Below are positions 55,621-64,000 of a stretch of DNA of 64,000 nt, one piece after another. The position numbers and the translations under genes were made by a program. Every line of letters starts with the position of its first letter. Within the stretch, counting starts at the first letter, position 1. The stretch is from Pseudocoprococcus catus (GTDB lineage Bacteria; Bacillota; Clostridia; Lachnospirales; Lachnospiraceae): the NCBI RefSeq assembly GCF_019734885.1, contig NZ_JAAXCM010000031.1:62001-126000 (forward strand), written 5' to 3'. The notes beneath the pieces were generated by a model. The model worked only from the letters and a program-made list of their open reading frames with translations. It was not told where the DNA came from and made no database searches.

Positions 55621-57696
55621 GTGGCTAAATATTTAGTTATTGTTGAATCCCCGGCCAAGGCGAAGACAATTAATAAGTTTTTGGGTTCGAATTATCATGT
55701 TGTTGCCTCTAACGGACATGTGAGAGACTTGCCGAAGAGTCGTCTGGGGATAGATGTAGAAGATGATTATGAGCCAAAATATATTACAATCAGGGGCAAA
55801 GGCGATATTCTGGCAATGCTGCGTAAGGAAGCCAAGAAGGCTGATAAGATTTTTCTCGCGACTGACCCGGACCGTGAAGGTGAAGCGATATCATGGCATC
55901 TTGCAACTGCGCTAAAGCTGGATGAAGCGCATACAAATCGAATTACATTCAATGAGATTACGAAGAATGCGGTCAAGACAGCCATCAAGCATCCGCGTAA
56001 AATTGATATGGATCTGGTGGATGCACAGCAGGCACGAAGAATGCTCGACAGAATGGTGGGTTACAGAATCAGCCCGTTGCTGTGGAGCAAGGTCAAGAGA
56101 GGCTTAAGTGCAGGCCGTGTCCAGTCAGTTGCACTGCGTCTGATCTGTGACAGAGAACAGGAAATTGATGCATTTATCCCAAAGGAATACTGGTCATTGG
56201 ATGCAATTTTGAATGTCAACGGAGAGAAGAAACCTTTGACAGCAAAGTTTTATGGCAAGAAGAAAGAGAAGATAGAGATCCATTCACAGGATGAACTGAA
56301 GGCAATCAAGGAAGAATTGAAGGATGCAGAATATCAGATTGTCGATATCAAGACAGGTGAACGTACAAGAAAAGCTCCTGTACCTTTTACAACGAGTACT
56401 TTGCAGCAGGAAGCTTCAAAACAGCTGAATTTTTCAACTCAGAAGACAATGCGGCTTGCACAGCAGCTGTATGAAGGTGTTGATATTGAGGGGCTTGGAA
56501 CAGTTGGCCTGATCACGTATCTGAGAACGGATTCTATCCGTATTTCAGAAGAAGCCGACAGCAATGCAAGAAATTTCATTGCAGAGAATTACGGACAGGA
56601 ATATGTAGCGGCTGCGCCTAAGACGGCAGAATCAGGCAAGAAGATCCAGGATGCCCATGAAGCAATCCGTCCAACCTATCTTGATCAGCTTCCGATTAAA
56701 GTAAAGGAATCTCTCAGCAGAGACCAATTTCGTTTGTATCAGTTGATCTGGAACCGTTTCGTAGCCAGCCGTATGAAAGAGGCTGTTTACGAGACAACCA
56801 ATATTAAGATTGAAGCTGCCGGTTACCTGTTTACTGTTTCTACTTCAAGACTTGCTTTTGAAGGATTTATGTCAGTTTATAAACCGGATGATGAGAAAGC
56901 TGAGAACAACGTGCTGGCCAGAAAGATCAACAACGACAGCCAGCTGAGTTTCAAAGATTTCGATGCAAAACAGCATTTTACTCAGCCGCCGGCACATTAT
57001 ACAGAGGCATCACTGGTCAAGACACTGGAGGAACTCGGTATTGGACGTCCAAGTACGTATGCACCGACCATTACAACGATCATTGCCAGACGATATGTGG
57101 CAAAGGAGAATAAGAATTTGTATGTCACTGAACTTGGGGAAGTTGTCAACCGAATGATGGTACAGTCCTTCCCAAGCATCGTTGATGTGAATTTTACAGC
57201 TAACCTCGAATACCTGCTTGATAAAGTCGGAGAAGGCGTTGTCAATTACAAGACGGTTATCCGCAATTTTTATCCGGATCTTGACGAAGCTGTCCAGAAA
57301 GCAGAGAAGGAGCTGGAAGAGGTTAAGATCGAAGATGAAGTATCAGATGTTCAATGTGATCAGTGCGGCCGGATGATGGTTATCAAATACGGTCCCCATG
57401 GTAAATTCCTTGCATGCCCGGGATTCCCTGAATGCAGGAACACCAAGACTTATTTTGAGAAGATTGGTGTAAGCTGTCCGAAATGCGGCAAAGATATCGT
57501 CATCAAGAAGACGAAGAAAGGCCGCCGTTACTATGGCTGTATGGGCAACCCTGAATGTGATTTTATGACATGGCAGCGCCCGTCAGATAAGAAATGCCCT
57601 GAATGCGGCAGTGTTCTTCTTCATAAGGGAAACAAACTGGTATGCATGAATGAAACCTGTGGTTTTGTTATGGCAAATCCAAAAGAAGACGAATAA
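55621..57696 (+). CDS. topA: DNA topoisomerase I
   Basis: 691 residues. TOPRIM domain (VIVESPAKAKTINKFLG, then ATDPDREGEAISWH), the active tyrosine in TYLRTDSIR, and three C4 zinc ribbons at the end (CDQCGR..CPGFPEC, CPKCGK..CMGNPEC, CPECGS..CMNETC). Relaxes negative supercoils. GTG 55621, 8 nt after GGAGG, is the better start than GTG 55606. Confidence 0.97.
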   Translation: MAKYLVIVESPAKAKTINKFLGSNYHVVASNGHVRDLPKSRLGIDVEDDYEPKYITIRGKGDILAMLRKEAKKADKIFLATDPDREGEAISWHLATALKLDEAHTNRITFNEITKNAVKTAIKHPRKIDMDLVDAQQARRMLDRMVGYRISPLLWSKVKRGLSAGRVQSVALRLICDREQEIDAFIPKEYWSLDAILNVNGEKKPLTAKFYGKKKEKIEIHSQDELKAIKEELKDAEYQIVDIKTGERTRKAPVPFTTSTLQQEASKQLNFSTQKTMRLAQQLYEGVDIEGLGTVGLITYLRTDSIRISEEADSNARNFIAENYGQEYVAAAPKTAESGKKIQDAHEAIRPTYLDQLPIKVKESLSRDQFRLYQLIWNRFVASRMKEAVYETTNIKIEAAGYLFTVSTSRLAFEGFMSVYKPDDEKAENNVLARKINNDSQLSFKDFDAKQHFTQPPAHYTEASLVKTLEELGIGRPSTYAPTITTIIARRYVAKENKNLYVTELGEVVNRMMVQSFPSIVDVNFTANLEYLLDKVGEGVVNYKTVIRNFYPDLDEAVQKAEKELEEVKIEDEVSDVQCDQCGRMMVIKYGPHGKFLACPGFPECRNTKTYFEKIGVSCPKCGKDIVIKKTKKGRRYYGCMGNPECDFMTWQRPSDKKCPECGSVLLHKGNKLVCMNETCGFVMANPKEDE

Positions 57697-57701
57697 ATAA
57701 A

Positions 57702-57750
57702 GGAATCTGTCGGAGAAGTCAGAAAAGACTTTTTGGGCAGATTTCTTTTT
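57702..57750 (+). terminator. Probable topA terminator
   Basis: GGAATCTG (57702-57709) pairs with CAGATTTC (57738-57745), with an inner AGTC/GACT, followed by five T. Confidence 0.65.
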
Positions 57751-57773
57751 GATTTTACCGCAATTGTAGATAA

Positions 57774-57838
57774 AATTTTCTTAATTAATAAAAAAATTTG
57801 AAATTTTCATACAAACCTCTTGTTTTAAGCGAATTTTC
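57774..57838 (+). promoter_or_regulatory. Three CodY-box half-sites upstream of codY
   Basis: AATTTTC occurs at 57774-57780, 57802-57808 and 57832-57838, about 28-30 bp apart in an AT-rich stretch. The CodY box is AATTTTC-W-GAAAATT; only half-sites are seen. Autoregulation is plausible. Confidence 0.4.
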
Positions 57839-57893
57839 ATGATAGAATGAGAAAGTAAAAATGGGCAATCTTAAAAAGAAAGAAGGATTTGAT

Positions 57894-58658
57894 ATGAGCG
57901 TACAATTGTTAGATAAAACACGTAAAATAAATAAATTACTGCATAACAATAATTCACATATGGTTGTCTTTAATGATATATGTGAAGTGCTCAGTGAAAT
58001 ACTGGAATCCAACATTCTTGTCATCAGTCGCAAAGGCAAGGTCCTGGGCATCAAGAATAGACCGGATTTTGCAGAATTACATGAGCTGATCGTAGATGCG
58101 GTGGGCGGGCATGTCGATGAAATGCTGAACGAGAGATTATTAAGTGTCCTTTCTACAAAAGAGAATGTGAACTTGCTGACCTTGGGGTTTGAGAGTGAAG
58201 ATATCAGCAGCTATCAGGCAATCATTACACCGATTGATATTGCAGGCGAACGTTTGGGAACATTATTTATTTATCGTAAGGATAAACCTTATGAGATTGA
58301 TGATATTATACTGAGCGAATATGGGACAACCGTTGTGGGCCTTGAAATGCTTCGTTCTGTGAATGAAGAGAATGCTGAGGAGACGAGAAAGGTTCAGATT
58401 GTCAAATCAGCCATCAGTACACTGTCATTCTCTGAGCTGGAAGCCATTACACATATATTTGAAGAGTTGGATGGCAATGAGGGTATTCTTGTAGCCAGCA
58501 AGATTGCGGACAGAGTAGGTATTACCCGTTCTGTTATTGTCAATGCACTTCGAAAGTTTGAGAGTGCAGGTGTTATCGAATCCCGTTCCTCCGGTATGAA
58601 AGGAACGTACATTAAGGTTTTGAATGACGTTGTCTTTGATGAATTGAAGAAATTATAA
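57894..58658 (+). CDS. codY: GTP- and branched-chain-amino-acid-sensing repressor CodY
   Basis: 254 residues. N-terminal GAF domain (KTRKINKLLHN...VFNDICEVLSEIL) that binds Ile/Leu/Val, long linker helix, and the C-terminal winged helix ASKIADRVGITRSVIVNALRKFESAGVIESRSSGMKGTYIKV. Represses amino-acid genes in good nutrition. ATG 57894 with GAAGGA upstream; the frame is open to 57861. Confidence 0.97.
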   Translation: MSVQLLDKTRKINKLLHNNNSHMVVFNDICEVLSEILESNILVISRKGKVLGIKNRPDFAELHELIVDAVGGHVDEMLNERLLSVLSTKENVNLLTLGFESEDISSYQAIITPIDIAGERLGTLFIYRKDKPYEIDDIILSEYGTTVVGLEMLRSVNEENAEETRKVQIVKSAISTLSFSELEAITHIFEELDGNEGILVASKIADRVGITRSVIVNALRKFESAGVIESRSSGMKGTYIKVLNDVVFDELKKL

Positions 58659-58704
58659 TTTATATTTTACGAAAATAGACAATTCCAAAGGAATTTTATG
58701 AAAA

Positions 58705-58736
58705 GGCTTGCCAATGGCAGGCCTTTATGTTATAAT
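58705..58736 (+). promoter_or_regulatory. rpsB promoter overlapping the codY hairpin
   Basis: TTGCCA (58708-58713), 17-nt spacer, TATAAT (58731-58736). The -35 sits in a hairpin AAGGCTTGCC-AAT-GGCAGGCCTT (58703-58725) that probably ends codY transcription. Confidence 0.75.
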
Positions 58737-58742
58737 GCTATT

Positions 58743-58840
58743 CGGTAAAAAAAGACACGCGGATTGATTTCGGGAATGGTGCCCATTGGGTTGAACCCGG
58801 AGAGGACGTCTGCGGAAGAAAAAACCATGGAGGTATTAAA
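58743..58840 (+). promoter_or_regulatory. Structured leader of rpsB
   Basis: About 98 nt between start site and ATG with two small stems: AATGG-TGC-CCATT near 58779-58791 and GGGTT-G-AACCC just after. A ribosomal-protein leader that S2 may bind is possible; no family match is claimed. Confidence 0.4.
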
Positions 58841-59566
58841 ATGAGCGTTATTTCAATGAAACAGTTACTGGAAGCCGGTGTTCATTTCGGACATCAGACA
58901 AGAAGATGGAACCCTAAGATGGCTCCTTATATCTACACAGAGAGAAATGGTATCTATATCATCGATCTTCAGAAATCTGTAGGTATGGTTGACGATGCTT
59001 ACAATGCAATCAAAGATATCGTTGCAGATGGCGGTTCAATCCTTTTTGTTGGTACTAAGAAACAGGCACAGGATGCTATCAAAGCTGAAGCAGAACGTTG
59101 CGGTATGTACTATGTAAACCAGAGATGGTTAGGTGGTATGCTTACAAACTTCAAGACAATCGAGAGCAGAATCGCAAGACTCAAAGCAATCGAAAAGATG
59201 TCTGAAGATGGTACATTCGAAGTTCTTCCTAAGAAGGAAGTTATCGAACTGAAGAAAGAATGGGAGAAGCTTGAGAAGAACCTTGGCGGTATCAAGGATA
59301 TGAAGAGAATCCCAGATGCAATCTTCATCGTAGATCCTAAGAAGGAAAGAATCTGTGTACAGGAAGCACACATCCTTGGTATTCCACTCATCGGTATCGC
59401 AGATACAAACTGCGACCCAGAAGAACTGGATTACGTTATCCCAGGTAACGATGATGCTATCAGAGCAGTTAAACTGATCGTTTCCAAGATGGCAGATGCT
59501 GTTATCGAAGCAAAACAGGGTGCTGATGCTGAAACAACAGAAGCAGCTGAAGCTGATGCAGAATAA
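58841..59566 (+). CDS. rpsB: Ribosomal protein S2
   Basis: 241 residues. Begins [26 protein letters not shown], includes [22 protein letters not shown] and [13 protein letters not shown]; ends in an acidic, alanine-rich tail. Strong codon bias compared with neighbours. Followed by tsf, the usual bacterial pair. Confidence 0.98.
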   Translation: MSVISMKQLLEAGVHFGHQTRRWNPKMAPYIYTERNGIYIIDLQKSVGMVDDAYNAIKDIVADGGSILFVGTKKQAQDAIKAEAERCGMYYVNQRWLGGMLTNFKTIESRIARLKAIEKMSEDGTFEVLPKKEVIELKKEWEKLEKNLGGIKDMKRIPDAIFIVDPKKERICVQEAHILGIPLIGIADTNCDPEELDYVIPGNDDAIRAVKLIVSKMADAVIEAKQGADAETTEAAEADAE

Positions 59567-59604
59567 TTATAGAGACTGATTTGTTCGTTGAATAAATAGT
59601 TCAG

Positions 59605-59642
59605 GCTGTCTCGGGGCCGGATAAGCTTTGAGACAGCTTTTT
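59605..59642 (+). terminator. Hairpin terminator between rpsB and tsf
   Basis: GCTGTCTC (59605-59612) pairs with GAGACAGC (59630-59637), followed by five T. No clear new promoter is seen before tsf, so it probably acts as a partial terminator setting S2 above EF-Ts. Confidence 0.85.
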
Positions 59643-59695
59643 AAGCTAAATGATATTATTTTTATATATTATATGAATAACGGAGGAATAGAATC

Positions 59696-60634
59696 ATGGC
59701 AATTACCGCAGCAATGGTAAAAGAATTAAGAGAAATGACAGGCGCAGGCATGATGGACTGCAAGAAAGCACTGAACGAAGTAGACGGCGATATGGACAAA
59801 GCTGTAGAATTCCTTAGAGAAAAAGGTCTTGCAGCAGCAGCTAAGAAAGCATCCAGAATCGCAGCTGAAGGTATTGTAGCAACACTTGTATCTGATGACA
59901 AGAAATCTGCTGCTATCGTTGAAGTTAATGCAGAAACAGACTTCGTTGCTAAGAATGAAGTATTCCAGTCATACGTTGCACGTGTAGCTGCACAGGTACT
60001 GGCTTCCAATAACACAACTATGGAAGCATTCATGGCAGAACCATGGATCGATGATGCCTCTTTCACAGTAGAACAGGAACTTTCCCAGATGGTTGCTAAG
60101 ATCGGTGAAAAATTGAGCATCAGAAGATTTGAGAAAGTTACAAATGAAAACGGTGTAATCGCTTCCTACATCCATGCAGGCGGTAAGATCGGTGTTCTGG
60201 TTAACATGGATACAACAGCATCCGCTGAAACAGTTGAAGAATGCGGCAAGAATGTTTGTATGCAGGTTGCAGCTCTTAAGCCTCAGTTCACAAACCGTAA
60301 CGAAGTAAGTGCAGAGCATATCGCACACGAGAAAGAAATCCTTCTTGCTCAGATCATGAACGATCCTAAGGAATCTCAGAAACCAGCTAAGGTTATCGAT
60401 GGTATCGTAACAGGTCGTATCAACAAAGAATTAAAGGAAATCTGCCTTCTTGATCAGGTTTATGTTAAAGCTGAAGACGGTAAACAGTCCGTTGGTAAAT
60501 ATGTTGAATCTGTAGCTAAAGAAGTTGGTGCACCTATCGCTGTTAAATCTTTCGTACGTTTCGAGACAGGTGAAGGTATGGAAAAACGTGAAGACGATTT
60601 TGCAGCTGAGGTTGCTAAACAGGCTGGAATGTAA
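59696..60634 (+). CDS. tsf: Elongation factor Ts
   Basis: 312 residues. N-terminal UBA-like TAAMVKELREMTGAGMMDCKKAL, the TDFVAKNEVF core contacting EF-Tu, and C-terminal ETGEGMEKREDDFAAEVAKQAGM. Recycles EF-Tu-GDP. Last core gene before the mobile region. Confidence 0.98.
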   Translation: MAITAAMVKELREMTGAGMMDCKKALNEVDGDMDKAVEFLREKGLAAAAKKASRIAAEGIVATLVSDDKKSAAIVEVNAETDFVAKNEVFQSYVARVAAQVLASNNTTMEAFMAEPWIDDASFTVEQELSQMVAKIGEKLSIRRFEKVTNENGVIASYIHAGGKIGVLVNMDTTASAETVEECGKNVCMQVAALKPQFTNRNEVSAEHIAHEKEILLAQIMNDPKESQKPAKVIDGIVTGRINKELKEICLLDQVYVKAEDGKQSVGKYVESVAKEVGAPIAVKSFVRFETGEGMEKREDDFAAEVAKQAGM

Positions 60635-60931
60635 TCTATTCAGCAACTTTACAGAAAAATGTTCTGCTAAACTCAATAAAATCAAGGCTTCTAGCAATTT
60701 TATTACTAAAACATGTGTGTTGCGTAAGTATTATAAAGTATCATAATTTATCACCATTTATCACAGTATTTTGCGTCAATCTTGCGTAGGGTTTTGCGTC
60801 AGATGACAATCTAGTTCCCTTCGGCTAAGTTTACGCAAAATAACGATTATGGAATGACTTATATACACATATAAGAGACTCTATTATTTAGAGTCTCTTT
60901 TTTAGTAAAGAATGAGACGATATACAAAAAG
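60635..60931. other. Gene-free stretch with TTGCGT repeats, possible element end
   Basis: TTGCGT occurs directly at 60720, 60771, 60782 and 60794, and inverted (ACGCAA) at 60833-60838; TTTATCAC is repeated near 60748 and 60757. Such close repeats are typical of integrase arm sites at the end of integrated elements. No gene is seen. A terminator closes it. Confidence 0.45.
60874..60903 (+). terminator. Intrinsic terminator
   Basis: AGAGACTCT (60874-60882), 7-nt loop, AGAGTCTCT (60890-60898), then T run. Confidence 0.88.
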
Positions 60932-61066
60932 ATCGAGTATGAGGCTAACCATTTAGTTGATTAGCCGACCTCTTACGCCACCGTGCGTACCGTTCGGTAC
61001 ACGGCGGTTCTCTAGTTTTCACAAACTGTTAGATAATAGTCAAGCATGGATGTATATCCAAGCTTG
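60932..61066 (-). mobile_element. 3' end of a group II intron on the minus strand
   Basis: Read on the - strand: the end of a reading frame GYTSMLDYYLTVCEN-stop (to 61012), then a domain V hairpin (61010-60976) with the paired CCGCCGTG/CACGGTGG stem and 2-nt bulge, a domain VI hairpin GGCTAA/TTAGCC, and a 3' end CTCATACTCGAT at 60932. This is the usual 3' end of a bacterial group II intron. The 5' domains and nearly all of the maturase are missing. Confidence 0.75.
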
Positions 61067-61124
61067 GCTATTATTTTATTTGAAAAGATTTGGTTCAGTA
61101 CCTTGGAAAATATGCGGTGTATCC

Positions 61125-61344
61125 GTAAAATACCAAAATCTTGTGGCGGTGATGATAAATATAATAATCTGATTATTGTGCATACAGGGATGGAAAGGCT
61201 GATAAAAAGTCAGGACAAAAAGAAATCAATCGTGTTCTAAACAAATATAAACTGGAATGTAATCAAAGACGGAAAGTAAATACCATAAGAAAAAATGCAG
61301 GATTAGAGGAAATAGACGTAAAAGCACTTGATAAGGAACTGTAA
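61125..61344 (+). pseudogene. C-terminal end of group II intron maturase with HNH, frameshifted
   Basis: IPKSCGGDDKYNNLIIVHTG, MERLIKSQD then, after a -1 shift in an A run at 61217-61221, KEINRVLNKYKLE...NTIRKNAGLEEIDVKALDKEL-stop. This matches the HNH endonuclease tail of LtrA-type proteins (..GG.D.Y.NL..VH...HKLIHA, then L.L...Q..K.N.LR..AG). No reverse transcriptase domain remains. Confidence 0.75.
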
Positions 61345-61381
61345 GTTACGATGTTAAAAAGTAGAAGTTACTGATGATGGA

Positions 61382-61462
61382 ACGCCGGATGAGGGGAAAC
61401 TCTCATGTCCGGTGTGAAGTGGGGGAAAATCTGGCGATAACATCAAAGGATTACCTATCACT
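61382..61462 (+). ncRNA. Group II intron domains V and VI
   Basis: Domain V (61382-61416) is a stem with GAAA tetraloop, 2-nt bulge on its 3' side and a CGC catalytic triad at the base; domain VI (about 61418-61458) would hold the branch A. Still well formed although the rest of the intron is lost, so it cannot splice alone. Confidence 0.75.
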
Positions 61463-61464
61463 AT

Positions 61465-62534
61465 AGGATCGTCTGATTGCCCTACATCATCTGGATATTG
61501 GGTGGAAACCGTCTGACTTGGAACAGAGGGAAGGACGTATTATCCGTCCGGGAAACCATAATAAAAAGGTTCATATCTTCCGGTATGTAACAGAATCCAC
61601 ATTCGACAGTTATATGTGGCAGTTAATCGAGAACAAGCAGAAATTCATCTCCCAGATTATGAGGAGCAAAGTACCGGTCAGAAGTTGTGAAGATGTGGAC
61701 GAAGCGGCGCTGTCCTATGCAGAGGTCAAAGCACTTGCAACCGGAAATCCGGCAGTAAAAGAGAAGATGGCATTGGATGTGGACGTGGCAAAGTTGAAAC
61801 TTTTAAAAGCCAACCACATGAATAATCAGTATCGTTTGGAAGATGACATTGCAAGGAATTTTCCGCAACAGATTGCAAAACTGATGGAGATCATTGACAG
61901 CTACAAGGCAGACATCGCTCATTTTTCTGAGCATAAAATCACAGATCCAGAGCAGTTTTCTATGGAAATCAGTGGCAAAGTGTTCACAGAAAAGAAAGAG
62001 GCAGGTATGGCACTTCTGGCGGTCTGCAAAGACATTAAGTCTGTAGATGCAGCTATGGACATTGGAAGCTATCAGGGATTCAACATGAGAATCCAATTCG
62101 ACAGCTGGAGCAAAGAGTTTATCCTGTCTGTAAAGCATGAATCGGTAGCTAAAGTTCGGTTGGGAGCCGATGCTCTAGAAAATATCACTCGTATCAACAA
62201 CCTTTTGGAAAGCTATCCGGAGAAACTGGCAGAAGCAGAACAACGGCTGGAAACGGTTCAGGAGCAGATGACAAATGCCAAAGAGGAAGTCGGGAAGCCA
62301 TTTCCGAAAGAAGAGGAACTGAGCCAAAAACTGGAGCGGCTGTCAGAATTAAATGCACTTCTCAATATGGATGAACGGGAAGATACAGAAACAGAGCAGT
62401 CGGAATCAAAAGAGAAAGAAGAAAGACCGGCACGAGGTTCTATCCATGAGAAACTGCAGATTTATAAGGAAAAGAGTCAGCGGGAAAGTGAAACTGGCAA
62501 GGAAACCAGAAAACGGGACTTCGGTCTGGAATAA
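61465..62534 (+). pseudogene. 3' exon of an integrative-element SNF2 helicase gene
   Basis: Open from the intron end to 62534 (~356 residues). DRLIALHHLDIGWKPSDLEQREGRIIRPGN is SNF2 motif V/VI, followed by the VHIFRYVTESTFDSYMWQLIENKQKFISQIM segment of the very large helicase/methyltransferase proteins of Tn1549/CTn-like elements. The rest is coiled coil and ends with a K/E-rich tail. The ~2000 upstream residues are missing. Without intron and 5' exon it is not functional; an ATG at 61518 could give a fragment. Confidence 0.88.
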
Positions 62535-62543
62535 AGAGGAAAG

Positions 62544-62590
62544 ATGGCATAATTTGGTAGAAGAAGGTTCTGTCGGTTATGCCATTTTTT
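62544..62590 (+). terminator. Terminator after the helicase gene
   Basis: ATGGCATAA (62544-62552) pairs with TTATGCCAT (62577-62585), then five T. Confidence 0.85.
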
Positions 62591-62610
62591 AGAACACAGG
62601 AGGAATTTAT

Positions 62611-64000
62611 ATGGCAAGAAACAGGATAACGGGTAGAGAAACACAGAAAATGCAGGAATACACGCAGGGACAGATCAGTCAGGCAGAGCGTAGAGGCATA
62701 GAATTTCCAACAGATGTAAAAGAACAGCTTTTTGAATATGCGAATCTGATCGGTGAGGAAGAGAAAGTTAGGACTCTGGTAAGAAATCTAGCAGATGCAG
62801 TGATCCAGGCAGATGAAGAAGGGGTAGAGGATCTACTGGATGATGCAAGAATGGATATTCAGGATCTACCAGATCCAACCATAGGTAAGCTGGAATTACG
62901 TGATTATGGATATACAGCAGAAGACATGGTGCCGCTTAGAAAAGAAGCAGCTTTGGATTATCACAGAATGGGTTCTAAGATTTATTGCCTGGGCAGCGAT
63001 GGCAGCAAGGGAGAGTATGCAAGTAAAGAAATGATACAGGCGCATGAAGGTCTGTTTGGCATGGAATCGCAGATGTGGGAACGGATAGAGGAGAATGACC
63101 TGGATTATGCCGATGAAGATTTTGGAGCATTTCAGGAGCCTATGAGTGTCATTGAGCAGGAAGAAGCACTGAAATTATACGATGCCGGAGCAGATATCTA
63201 TCTGATCACTAATTTTTCATCACCAATGTATGTCACGGAACGCATGGAAATTGAACGAGGACCGGAGCATTATCAGATGTCTATGACAGAACTGGAGCGT
63301 TTCCGTAACCTGGAATGGGAAATGCAGAAATATCCGCAGATTCAGTCTTTGAAAGAGGCAAACCTGTTGTTAGGAACAAGGCGAACCTTTGGTATTTATC
63401 AGATCAAGGACGATTCACCGGGCGAAAACTATGCATTTATGAATATGCGCTTTATTGAAAGTCATGGTATGCAGATAAAAAAAGAAGATTATAAGCTGGT
63501 CTATGTTGGGGAATTATCGGGAAATATGTCACTGGATGATATTTTTGAAAGGTTCAACATTGATAGACCGGAAGATTTCCGTGGGCATTCCCTGTCTGTC
63601 AGTGATATCATAGTTCTGAATGACGGGGAAAAAGTAACCGCTCATTTTGTAGACAGTATCAGTTTTGAACAGCTGGATTCTTTCCTGAATCTGGAAGAAC
63701 AGGTTCTTAGTGAACTGGCATATGAGGTAGGAGAACGTTACTTTGCTATTCAGAGAACAGAAGAAGGATATGATTATTCGTTTTACGATGAAGATTTTCG
63801 TCTGATGGATGGTGGCGTCTATGAAAATGATCAAATTTCTATTGAAGAAGCGGCAGAGGAACTTCTGGAAGACGAAGGCTGGACTGGAGAACGCATCCGT
63901 GGAGATTATGATCAGTTGATGGAAAAAGTAGAAGAAATGGATGAAGTTGTAATGGCAGAGATTCAGAAAAGCCAGGGCGAATATAAGCCTTTGGCAAAGG
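62611..64000 (+). CDS. YodL/DUF4316-type protein of an integrative element, 3' end outside window
   Basis: Starts at ATG 62611 after AGGAGG and stays open to the window end (463 codons). N-terminal part is soluble and acidic with many E/D. From about residue 245, GTRRTFGIYQIKDDSPGENY, FMNMRFIESHGM and VGELSGNMSLDDIFERFNIDRPEDFRGHSLSVSDIIVLND matches the YodL domain (PF14191) found in Firmicute conjugative elements next to the SNF2 helicase. Role unknown, perhaps antirestriction or single-strand DNA handling. It confirms that mobile DNA continues beyond 64 kb. Confidence 0.85.
   Translation, partial: MARNRITGRETQKMQEYTQGQISQAERRGIEFPTDVKEQLFEYANLIGEEEKVRTLVRNLADAVIQADEEGVEDLLDDARMDIQDLPDPTIGKLELRDYGYTAEDMVPLRKEAALDYHRMGSKIYCLGSDGSKGEYASKEMIQAHEGLFGMESQMWERIEENDLDYADEDFGAFQEPMSVIEQEEALKLYDAGADIYLITNFSSPMYVTERMEIERGPEHYQMSMTELERFRNLEWEMQKYPQIQSLKEANLLLGTRRTFGIYQIKDDSPGENYAFMNMRFIESHGMQIKKEDYKLVYVGELSGNMSLDDIFERFNIDRPEDFRGHSLSVSDIIVLNDGEKVTAHFVDSISFEQLDSFLNLEEQVLSELAYEVGERYFAIQRTEEGYDYSFYDEDFRLMDGGVYENDQISIEEAAEELLEDEGWTGERIRGDYDQLMEKVEEMDEVVMAEIQKSQGEYKPLAK

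Larger units (their letters stand above)
61067..61464 (+). mobile_element. 3' part of a second group II intron, plus strand
   Basis: Contains the maturase end (61125-61344), then domain V at about 61382-61416: CGCCGGAT-GAGGG-GAAA-CTCTC-ATGTCCGGTG, with the CGC triad and GAAA tetraloop, then domain VI and a 3' end CCTATCACTAT at 61464. The right exon begins AGGATCG, completing a CAG codon of the interrupted helicase gene. The 5' domains are absent: the left boundary is where it meets the minus-strand intron, near 61067. Confidence 0.82.

Noticed and set aside
60957-61240. Two short plus-strand frames after tsf as independent genes
   Set aside because: They are pieces of group II intron sequence: the useful part is the maturase tail in a shifted frame.

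Overview
The window looks like a chromosomal segment of a spore-lineage Clostridia, most probably Lachnospiraceae. Evidence for this is the low-to-moderate G+C, the strong AGGAGG ribosome binding sites, CodY, MraZ, SigE and SigG, a PRC-barrel YlmC/YmxH protein, a CspB-like subtilase, a Bce-type antibiotic-sensing module, a eukaryote-type HisA, and a Tn1549-like conjugative element at the right end. No rRNA, tRNA or CRISPR array was seen.

Layout. 1-6.6 kb: end of a DEAD-box helicase, an ArsR/SmtB regulator, HPr, some decayed fragments, a hydrolase-like protein without a visible nucleophile, and an S8 protease. 6.6-13.7 kb: a GGDEF/histidine kinase/receiver hybrid, a CorA-type Mg2+ channel, a membrane-anchored TPR protein and HflX. 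13.9-19.1 kb: a membrane protein and a BceRS-BceAB-type system with a very clear palindromic operator before the ABC genes. 19.2-20.1 kb: a cysteine-rich U32-like protein. 20.3-26.7 kb: arginine biosynthesis, argG divergent from argC-GNAT-argJ-argB-argD. 27-32.5 kb: Na+/phosphate transporter with PhoU domain, Fur-type regulator, HAD phosphatase, YchF and Lgt.

32.7-44.5 kb: a division and cell wall cluster (mraZ, rsmH, ftsL-like, two tandem class B PBPs, ftsW/spoVE, murA, ftsQ/divIB, ftsZ), followed by the sporulation pair spoIIGA-sigE. mraZ has a four-copy 10-bp-period operator just after its promoter. spoIIGA-sigE has a promoter with a 21-bp spacer and two Spo0A-like boxes, as in the classic spoIIG promoter, but spoIIGA has lost its whole N-terminal membrane domain. 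44.6-52.8 kb: MoxR/DUF58/transglutaminase trio, nrdR, ylmC, hisA, sigG, an SGNH-hydrolase fragment and dtd. 52.9-60.6 kb: yifB/comM, dprA, topA, codY, rpsB and tsf.

60.6-64 kb: the core chromosome stops after tsf. The 3' ends of two group II introns lie back to back, then the 3' part of an integrative-element SNF2 helicase gene and a YodL-type element protein that runs off the window.

Structures not explained by genes include a dispersed intergenic repeat (three copies, each just after an intrinsic terminator), a palindrome with 22-bp perfect arms after ftsZ, and a roughly 140-nt hairpin between the HAD and ychF genes. No wholly new multi-gene system was recognised. The best candidates for a second look are the repeat family, the 140-nt hairpin, the truncated SpoIIGA next to an intact pro-SigE, and the intron/ICE junction.
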